From CAYHIN01 sp964356705 (lineage in GTDB: Bacteria > Patescibacteriota > Microgenomatia > CAZETR01 > Amesbacteraceae): a DNA stretch of 64,000 nucleotides. Every line of letters starts with the position of its first letter. Position 1 is the stretch's first letter. The notes under the pieces were generated by a model. The model did no database searches. It had not been told where the DNA came from and worked only from the letters and a program-made list of their open reading frames with translations. This document shows positions 57,897-64,000 of the stretch, piece after piece. The translations under genes and the position numbers were made by a program. The DNA lies in the NCBI GenBank assembly GCA_964356705.1, contig CAYHIN010000001.1:8048-72047 (forward strand). Direction: 5' to 3'.

Positions 57897-58679
57897 TCAT
57901 CCAGACAATATCTCTCCTATCTTTTTGGCAAACACTTGATTTGTGACCTCGGCACTGGAGCGTTCAAACTTCTGGAACTCCTCAAGAATAGTGTTTGGAT
58001 AGTGTTCACCCACTTGAGTGTTTAACCATTCATCATATTGTGAAGTTAATGGATTAATTGCTTCTTCTCTCGCCTCAGGTCTATCTCCATATGTCTGGTC
58101 TATTAACTTTCCCACCAGCAAACACTTAATCAGGTGGCAGAATTGCACCTTGTCGGTCAAGAAATCTGGGTTTTTGAAATTAGATTCAGAAAAATCCGCC
58201 AGATAATATTCCCCATCCCTCACCCGGATATTTCTCATCCGTATATCGCCATGACTAACTCCTAATTTAATTTTAAGAGCATCCAACGCTATGGCAACAT
58301 CATTAATAATTCTTTTTGTATCTTCCAATTCAAAAAAACTAACCCCGCCCTTTCCCGTCTCAGGTTTAGAGTGAGTCAGGTCTTCCACACTCGCCTCCAT
58401 TAAGGGATATACAAACAGATTCTCACCACCTTTTTTGTGGAGCTCTACCGGAAACAGTAAATGCGATCCTTCAATAGTTATCCCCGTCTCCGATGAACGT
58501 TTTGCAATTTGGTAATCTGGATGATTATCAATATCATATCCGTATTTGATCAGTTCAGCCGGTTTCTCAGCATATTTTTTAGCACTAGGATCCCGCGAGA
58601 TTTTAACCTCTTTGACTTCCTCCCAAACCCTGGTTTTTCCTAGAATCTTTCCTGTCTCCTCAAACGCCTGGCTATCCAT
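57897..58679 (-). CDS. Protein-kinase-like protein
   Basis: 260 residues from ATG 58679; an earlier in-frame ATG (58712) would run into the next gene. Catalytic-loop-like 'GVSHGDIRMRNIRVRDGEYY' (HGD...N) and 'LADFSESNF' in place of DFG. N-terminal Gly loop is not obvious. May be a small-molecule or atypical Ser/Thr kinase. Downstream of the prenyltransferase gene on the same strand, 10 nt apart. Confidence 0.75.
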   Translation of the reverse strand: MDSQAFEETGKILGKTRVWEEVKEVKISRDPSAKKYAEKPAELIKYGYDIDNHPDYQIAKRSSETGITIEGSHLLFPVELHKKGGENLFVYPLMEASVEDLTHSKPETGKGGVSFFELEDTKRIINDVAIALDALKIKLGVSHGDIRMRNIRVRDGEYYLADFSESNFKNPDFLTDKVQFCHLIKCLLVGKLIDQTYGDRPEAREEAINPLTSQYDEWLNTQVGEHYPNTILEEFQKFERSSAEVTNQVFAKKIGEILSG

Positions 58680-58689
58680 AATCAAAAAT

Positions 58690-59634
58690 CTAGTGCGCCA
58701 CGTACAGCACAAACAAGACGATTACTCCCCACAGCCCCACAGATATTAGAAGTGGCTTGTCAGAAAACAGTATCCTCTCCGGACTCTCAGCCCTCGCCCC
58801 CTCATAGATGATCCGGATATAGCGCATGATGCCAAAGATTACGACCGGAATACTGACCATCAGCCATTTATTGACCGTCAAAGTTTTTGAGATCAGAGCC
58901 AGTGACGTAGGGGCAGTTGTTTGCAGCTCTTCATAAAAATTAAAGGTATATAGCGCCCAAGACAAAAATGCCGCCGTGGCAAACATCGCCAGGTATGAGT
59001 CCAGGATATTGGCCGAGTACTTACCCATCACTTTTCGGTGCGCAATCGCCGCATCATGCTCAGTGAGAATTGATAGCTCAGCTCGTCTCTTTCCCACCGC
59101 CAAAAATAGTGAAGTGGATATGACACACAGCAAAAACCAAATAGACAGATGTGCATTGATCACAATGGCTCCGGCCACCACCCGCAAAAAGAATCCTGCC
59201 GCGATCACAAACACATCCACGACCTCGATATGTTTTAGCCAGGCCGAGTAGGCCATCATCATGACAAAATATCCGGCCACGGCCAGTCCAAACAAGGGGG
59301 ACAAAGAGACTGCAAACTTGAGCCCCGATCCCGCCAAAAGGATTACCATTATCACGGCAAACTTCTTGGATATTCGCCCGGCCGCAATAGGCCTCTTTTT
59401 CTTAAAAGGATGCGCCGCATCAGCTTTGGCATCCATCAGATCATTGAGAAAATATACCGCCGAGGCCACGAGCGTAAATGCCGCGACGGCTTCAGTCACC
59501 GTCCAAAATTGGGCAATCCACAGCCCACTCGAAAACACGTTTCCCGTAAATATCAGCGCCGCATACAGTGTCAGGTTTTTTACCCACTGTCTCGGTCTGG
59601 CTGTTTTGAGTATGTCGACCAGAGTTGTAAACAT
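58690..59634 (-). CDS. UbiA-family prenyltransferase, DPPR-synthase-like
   Basis: 314 residues, eight or nine membrane helices. 'ARPRQWVKNLTLYAALIF' at the N-terminus is typical of decaprenyl-phosphate phosphoribosyltransferase; the two Asp motifs are 'YFLNDLMDAKADAAHP' and 'AYSAWLKHIEVVDVF'. That enzyme puts phosphoribose on a polyprenyl phosphate for arabinan-type sugars. Its start overlaps the upstream GT4-type gene by 55 nt. Confidence 0.88.
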   Translation of the reverse strand: MFTTLVDILKTARPRQWVKNLTLYAALIFTGNVFSSGLWIAQFWTVTEAVAAFTLVASAVYFLNDLMDAKADAAHPFKKKRPIAAGRISKKFAVIMVILLAGSGLKFAVSLSPLFGLAVAGYFVMMMAYSAWLKHIEVVDVFVIAAGFFLRVVAGAIVINAHLSIWFLLCVISTSLFLAVGKRRAELSILTEHDAAIAHRKVMGKYSANILDSYLAMFATAAFLSWALYTFNFYEELQTTAPTSLALISKTLTVNKWLMVSIPVVIFGIMRYIRIIYEGARAESPERILFSDKPLLISVGLWGVIVLFVLYVAH

Positions 59635-60689
59635 AAAATCACGGCTCCCAATATGAGTCCGCCTGCGGCCATTGTAAAAAACTTTGCCGGCGCTTGCAAT
59701 CGGTAAGCCAAAAACCCGAAGACGATAGCCACGATTGTATAGAAACTAGCTATCTTTTGCTTACTCCACCCCAGATCGTCGAGTAGATAGTGATGCAAAT
59801 GTTCCCTTCCGCCCGCAAGAGGCGACCTCTTCTCTCTCAGACGTTTAAAGATTACCATCGCAGCGTCCACGATCGGTACCCCCAAGACTAGCATGAGAGC
59901 TCCTACTTTTGCGCTGGATATGATGGCAAGTACTCCCAGGAGAAATCCTGCCAAGCTCTTGCCCCCGTATCCTGGGATGATCTTTTGTGGCCACCAGTTC
60001 CAGGGCAAGAAACCGAGGTACGCTCCGGCGACTATTCCAGATAGAGTCAAAGAAAAAATAGCCGAATAATCACCGGTCCCCAAAAACCGAGTCGTCAGAG
60101 TCGCCATCGTAATGGCCGCCACGACGACAAATCCCGGCAGCTGTCCGTCCACTCCACTACTCCAGCCCACGATATTTTGTAGTCCCACCAGCCACACCAA
60201 AGCAAACAAGCTGGCCAAGATATTTATGCAGTGAGGCCCTCCACCGAACTCAAAACAATATCTAAAAGTATCCAGTCGGATTACTCCTCCAAAAGGGTTG
60301 GTCACAAACGTAATCCCGATTCCCACTCCGATTACGCACAATGCCGCCAGTGCGTTTAGAAACAGTCTCAGTCTAGGCGAGACCTGTTCTTCAAAGCGGT
60401 CATCCAAAAAGCCGATCCCAGCCAGGATCGCGGCCCCCGCCAGTATTCCATACAGCCAAGTATCTTTAGGCAGAAATAATAGTCCTCCGGAAAGGAGTGC
60501 ACTCATTATTACCAGGCCTCCACCTCTGGGCACGGGCGTGCTGTGCACTACTTTGGGGTGTTTATGGTTTTTTGGGTCGTCAATTATTTTGAGTTTAGCG
60601 GCGTATTTGATGACGATCGGCGTCACCCCAAAAGCGATCGAAGCACACACAATCAGTGGTAGAAAAAAAGAAGTTAGTACCATCTCCAT
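59580..60689 (-). CDS. WecA/MraY-like polyprenyl-phosphate sugar-1-phosphate transferase
   Basis: 369 residues with about ten membrane helices. Motifs: 'KVVHSTPVPRGGGLVIMSAL', 'GIGFLDDRFEEQ' (DD pair), 'QNIVGWSSGVDGQLPGFVVV' (NxxxxxDG-like) and 'REHLHHYLLDDLGWS' (HxHH-like). It starts lipid-linked glycan synthesis. Because mraY proper is usually in a cell-division cluster, this is more likely the WecA type. Overlaps the next gene by 55 nt. Confidence 0.9.
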   Translation of the reverse strand: MEMVLTSFFLPLIVCASIAFGVTPIVIKYAAKLKIIDDPKNHKHPKVVHSTPVPRGGGLVIMSALLSGGLLFLPKDTWLYGILAGAAILAGIGFLDDRFEEQVSPRLRLFLNALAALCVIGVGIGITFVTNPFGGVIRLDTFRYCFEFGGGPHCINILASLFALVWLVGLQNIVGWSSGVDGQLPGFVVVAAITMATLTTRFLGTGDYSAIFSLTLSGIVAGAYLGFLPWNWWPQKIIPGYGGKSLAGFLLGVLAIISSAKVGALMLVLGVPIVDAAMVIFKRLREKRSPLAGGREHLHHYLLDDLGWSKQKIASFYTIVAIVFGFLAYRLQAPAKFFTMAAGGLILGAVILCLQLWSTYSKQPDRDSG

Positions 60690-60693
60690 GTAA

Positions 60694-61026
60694 TCAGATT
60701 ACCAGCATTAGTATTCTAAGTATTCCCAGAGTCAAGACAGTCTGAGCCACCAGTATCGAGCAGGTCACCATATAGCACAGTACCAGGTCAGATATTTTTT
60801 TAGCAGCCACAAATCCCAAAAGCCCCAACACGATGGTTACTCCAGTCGCCGCCCACAGCCACAGTGGCGTCCCCAGCTGGGCTTCTCCCCACGGCTTACT
60901 ATAAAAGATCGGTATCTGTGGAGGAATCTGATTCCAAAAGATTGCCGTGAGGCCAGCAGTGATTGCCACAAAAGCCGCGGTCATCAAGACTGAGATTAAG
61001 GTAATTCGTTCTCGAGAAGCAGTCAC
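60694..61026 (-). CDS. Small four-helix membrane protein
   Basis: 110 residues: helices at about 9-30, 52-72 and 80-106. 'FWNQIPPQIPIFYSKPWGEA' between helices one and two resembles DUF1648-type proteins (N-x-IP-x-PIPIHY). Function unknown. Lies 4 nt before the WecA-like gene and likely shares its transcript. Confidence 0.72.
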   Translation of the reverse strand: MTASRERITLISVLMTAAFVAITAGLTAIFWNQIPPQIPIFYSKPWGEAQLGTPLWLWAATGVTIVLGLLGFVAAKKISDLVLCYMVTCSILVAQTVLTLGILRILMLVI

Positions 61027-61087
61027 CGACTAATTATAGCTAGCGCCCCCAAATATACAAATAAGGCGCTTGATATATGATCAACCT

Positions 61088-61106
61088 GATTTGCAATCAG
61101 CAAATC
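61088..61106. other. Hairpin between two glycan genes
   Basis: GATTTGC-AATCA-GCAAATC, a perfect 7-bp stem in the 101-base gap. No T-run on either side, so it is not a standard terminator. Nothing else is seen in the gap. Confidence 0.5.
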
Positions 61107-61127
61107 ATGCACCGTTGAGCATATAGC

Positions 61128-62531
61128 CTACTTCATTCGCCGGTATATTTTTGTGTCATCCACTTGCCGCACTAGCATATAGTCAGAAAGACTTCCCCCA
61201 AAGTCGCTCATATCTACAATGATCTTAGGTTTACAATCAGCCAGCTCGTCCCACGTTTGTGATGGCGAAAAAAAGTCCAGCACATGATATTTTGCCAGAT
61301 ATCTGCCACACGGCAGCCGGTCGGACAGTGGGTAGATAGTCGGTTGATCCCCCCAGACAAATATTTTTTCATTCTCATCCGACCAGGATTTTATAGTCTC
61401 TGCGATCACATAGTTATTATTTACTTGTCCGTCAAACCAGCCTCTGTACTCGGATAGACTCTTTTGTCCCGTTACAAATGCCCCAAAGTTGGCATAGTAT
61501 TCGACTCCTCTGTAGTGATAAAACCCAAACAGACTGTAAGACAGGACCAAAAGCATGGCTACCCCCCCGGCTACCCACCTAGCCCGCGACTCATGATCGG
61601 CCACACCCAAAAGTAGCGCCACAGCAGGTGCCATCTGCAGCAGATAGTGTGGATATGGTCTAGCAGACAGTAGCGCGGCAAACAGATCAAAAAGTGCCCA
61701 CACTCCCAAGATTGTGGCCAGTTTCCCCCATCTTTTATTCAGTCCCAGCGTTACAGCCAGCGCGAGAGCCAGGATTATCCCGCGCACTTTGATCGAAAAT
61801 ATTCCCGTTGCCACCTGTCCCGTCCAAGAGGATAGATAGGGGATATTTTGCAGCCACGCGATCTGTGTATACTCAGCGATCGATCCTTGTATAAATGAGA
61901 TTCCAAAGGTAATCAGGATTGGTATTAGTACCCCCGTCCCCAGAAGCAGGCATTTTTTCAGCCACGCGGGTCTCTTTTCCAGTATCCAAAAAACAGGCCA
62001 CACCAGAAGCGAAAATCCTGCCGGTACCTTAAATAGTATCGCCAGTCCATACATCACGCCTCCCCAAAATATATTTTTACTCTTGTTAGTCAAGACTAGC
62101 CCAAAGCCAGATAGGATCGGTAGCAAAAAAAACAATTCCGCGTTGGCGATATTTCCTTCCCAAGAGGGCCACGTGGTCAGGATTGCAAACACGAGTGTAG
62201 CCAGCGTCGTCGATTTTGGTACCACTCTCGACGCAATCTTATAAAAGATAACCGTCGTCAAAAGCATCCAAGCAAAGAAAAACAATCTATACCAAAATTG
62301 TTCTCCAGAGGTCAGAGCCGCGATCCAATACAGAAGCGGGGGCTTATTGTCATGGATTTGCGAATACAGACGCACGCCAGAATTTATCGCTCGTCCCACT
62401 CCCAGATATATACCCTCATCTCCGTACCAATAAGGTTCAAACAGATTAGGTATTCTAAATATCGCTACCCCGATCAAAATAAACAGCAGTATCTCCCACT
62501 TCACAATCCACTTTTCAGTCTTTTTCCACAT
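61128..62531 (-). CDS. GT39-like polyprenol-linked mannosyl/arabinosyl transferase
   Basis: 467 residues, about eleven membrane helices. 'EPYWYGDEGIYLGVGRAINS' with an acidic pair in the first outside loop and 'QIHDNKPPLLYWI' are hallmarks of the GT39/ArnT/PMT fold that uses lipid-linked sugars. It ends 2 nt after the start-side stop of the GT2 gene, so they are one operon. Acceptor unknown. Confidence 0.87.
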   Translation of the reverse strand: MWKKTEKWIVKWEILLFILIGVAIFRIPNLFEPYWYGDEGIYLGVGRAINSGVRLYSQIHDNKPPLLYWIAALTSGEQFWYRLFFFAWMLLTTVIFYKIASRVVPKSTTLATLVFAILTTWPSWEGNIANAELFFLLPILSGFGLVLTNKSKNIFWGGVMYGLAILFKVPAGFSLLVWPVFWILEKRPAWLKKCLLLGTGVLIPILITFGISFIQGSIAEYTQIAWLQNIPYLSSWTGQVATGIFSIKVRGIILALALAVTLGLNKRWGKLATILGVWALFDLFAALLSARPYPHYLLQMAPAVALLLGVADHESRARWVAGGVAMLLVLSYSLFGFYHYRGVEYYANFGAFVTGQKSLSEYRGWFDGQVNNNYVIAETIKSWSDENEKIFVWGDQPTIYPLSDRLPCGRYLAKYHVLDFFSPSQTWDELADCKPKIIVDMSDFGGSLSDYMLVRQVDDTKIYRRMK

Positions 62532-62532
62532 A

Positions 62533-64000
62533 TTACTTAACCTTCTCTGTAATACGATACTCGATGTACTTGCCCAACATCAACCTTGTATGCGCATCTA
62601 GTCCTGGTAGTGCTCCAAAAAACAGTCCCACGACCGGCATAAGAATAAATTCAAATGGCACTATCCAAGCCCTCCAACGAGGAACACCCGCCGGTCTTGG
62701 TGGCCTTCTCTGCATATCCACAATCAGAAGTACTACCAAAAACAAGACAGTGACGGACAGTATCCACGAAGACAGACGGGGTAGTGTGTATCCCAGAGAT
62801 GTTCGTCCAAAAGCCGGATTTACGATACTCACGATGGTCACTCCGGCCGTAATCATAAACCAGTTCACCGGCCATAGTAGATGGTCCTCGACCACTTTCC
62901 AGAGTCTCAGGAGTTTATTTACCGGCGACCCCTCTCGGTTTGCAAGAAACATTTCTACAAACGTCGGTATATCAGACACTCCCCAAGCCCATCTCTTTTT
63001 TTGTTCATAATCATTTACAAACGTTTTCCAAGTATTTGTGGATTCTGCTGCATCTGCAGACGATGCCAAAAAGATCGGCTCTACTTCCACCCGCCCGTTC
63101 AGCTTAAAAAAGGCTTTAAAAAATATTCGATAATCTTCAGGAATCACATCTGTATCCCAGTACCCGATTTGATCGATCAGCTTAAGAGATGCCGAATAGT
63201 TAGAAAAACTGACCAGTCGGTCCTTCCTGGACAGCAGTCCCATCTGCCACAGAGTGGCAAAAGTATTTACGACGCGAGTTGCAGCCGGCAGTTTCCAGAT
63301 ATTGTTATAAAACACGACCGCAGGTTGCCAAAATCTTTCATATTTGTGCGGGTCATCCAAGAACTTATAAGTCAGGCATGCCAGATATTGTTTGTGGATG
63401 ATGGCATCAGCGTCATTGGATGTAATTGTGATGTGATCTATATTCCACCCTTGTTCATCCACCAGTATCCTTTTTGCCTCCCGAGCTGCCCACGCCTCAT
63501 TGGAGGATTTGCCTTTTATCTCTCCCACTATATCTTTGGGATGGACAGTCACCAGTGCCGCTCCAAACTTTTTCCCGACTCCTTCTGCGATTTCGTTGCA
63601 GATTCTAGTGTTCTCTGGAAATCTCTCCTCGGTGGCCATAACCAAAGCAATTTGGGATAGCGGCAAGGTCTGGTGAGAAAGAGCTTCGATTGTACGCTCA
63701 AATGTGTCCCGAGGCTCATTGGCCACCAACAGAATTATTATGTGTTTTACCTCGCGCCAGTCCTTAAATCCTTCCACCTCTTTCATCCAGTCCAGATGTT
63801 CGTATGCTTTCATTTTGTAATGCGAGGCCACAATAGCCACCGTCCCCACAAAGCCTTTGTATACCCAGTAGACGTTGAAGGCGAGGATAAAGTAGGCAGT
63901 GAGAGTCGGGAAAAAATACCCTCCCCACACCAAAAACAAGATTAGGTTCCAGGCAATAAACCCCGGTATAATCTCGAGTATTCTCCTTTGTCTTCTAGTC
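62533..64000 (-). CDS. GT2 processive glycosyltransferase (cellulose-synthase-like), 5' end beyond window
   Basis: The frame stays open to base 64000, reading upstream of an internal TTG (63939) as 'RRILEIIPGFIAWNLILF', which is typical N-terminal sequence for this family, so the gene is partial. Visible 489 residues: two N-terminal helices, GT domain with 'IILLVANEPRD', DxD in 'TITSNDADAI', 'DVIPEDYRIF' (E-D) and 'QKKRWAWG' (QxxRW), then four C-terminal helices. Makes or extends a polysaccharide at the membrane. Confidence 0.9.
   Translation of the reverse strand, partial: TRRQRRILEIIPGFIAWNLILFLVWGGYFFPTLTAYFILAFNVYWVYKGFVGTVAIVASHYKMKAYEHLDWMKEVEGFKDWREVKHIIILLVANEPRDTFERTIEALSHQTLPLSQIALVMATEERFPENTRICNEIAEGVGKKFGAALVTVHPKDIVGEIKGKSSNEAWAAREAKRILVDEQGWNIDHITITSNDADAIIHKQYLACLTYKFLDDPHKYERFWQPAVVFYNNIWKLPAATRVVNTFATLWQMGLLSRKDRLVSFSNYSASLKLIDQIGYWDTDVIPEDYRIFFKAFFKLNGRVEVEPIFLASSADAAESTNTWKTFVNDYEQKKRWAWGVSDIPTFVEMFLANREGSPVNKLLRLWKVVEDHLLWPVNWFMITAGVTIVSIVNPAFGRTSLGYTLPRLSSWILSVTVLFLVVLLIVDMQRRPPRPAGVPRWRAWIVPFEFILMPVVGLFFGALPGLDAHTRLMLGKYIEYRITEKVK

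Noticed and set aside
62881..63660. Plus-strand 259-codon frame opposite the GT2 gene
   Set aside because: Antisense to conserved GT2 motifs; composition is not protein-like.

Overview
The window looks like a piece of a Patescibacteria (CPR) chromosome, probably of the Microgenomates group. It combines bacterial housekeeping genes of small size (713-codon valS, 45-residue L34, 103-residue RnpA) with very tight packing and 4-nt ATGA overlaps. The mix of families also fits: DUF4012, PrgI, DUF5674, four-helix-bundle, PEGA and VanW proteins. TGA is used as an ordinary stop codon, so this is genetic code 11 and not the recoded code of Gracilibacteria. The group assignment is inference from gene content; no marker phylogeny could be run.

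Region 1 (1-23185) is a cell-surface machine. A SpoIID-domain protein on the minus strand faces ten consecutive plus-strand genes for two-helix TrbC/VirB2-like pilins; the first is fused to a Cys-rich ectodomain. Then come a 1495-residue secreted protein (GH-like, SGNH-hydrolase-like and lytic-transglycosylase-like parts), a VirB6-like membrane protein, a PrgI/VirB3-like protein, a VirB4 ATPase split into two genes, and a 1279-residue membrane protein ending in a degenerate M23 peptidase fold. No VirD4 coupling protein, relaxase or VirB7/8/9/10 outer-membrane core is present, so it reads as a minimal, non-conjugative type IV secretion-like apparatus. A block on the other strand (an unknown 925-residue protein and a hicBA pair with a frameshifted hicA) interrupts it.

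Region 2 (23227-29465) is the replication-origin neighbourhood: dnaN and dnaA on the minus strand with DnaA boxes between them, a few small hypotheticals, then rpmH-rnpA-yidD-yidC-jag on the plus strand. Region 3 (29497-50100) is mixed housekeeping and envelope: an O-antigen-ligase-like protein, RNase H, DUF4012, L25, valS behind an attenuator that may be a T-box, tsaD and tsaE, a VanW protein, an orphan solute-binding protein, groES-groEL and a possible small RNA. Region 4 (50093-57880) is accessory: two Nudix hydrolases, a truncated CopG antitoxin, a VapBC-like pair, a hydrolase remnant, an M23 peptidase, tRNA-Cys and a free-standing LAGLIDADG endonuclease. Region 5 (57897-64000, minus strand) holds envelope polymer genes: a UbiA-family prenyltransferase like DPPR synthase, a WecA/MraY-like transferase, a GT39-like protein and a GT2 synthase running off the window.

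Two patterns cross the whole window. First, many genes have a TATAAT-like box ending only 6-10 nt before the start codon, implying leaderless mRNAs; one pilin gene is a clear exception with its own leader and strong Shine-Dalgarno. Second, about ten families of short dispersed repeats lie between genes and also inside them in frame, including in dnaA, dnaN, valS, tsaD, tsaE and rnhA, where they encode loops, linkers and even a signal peptide or stop codons.
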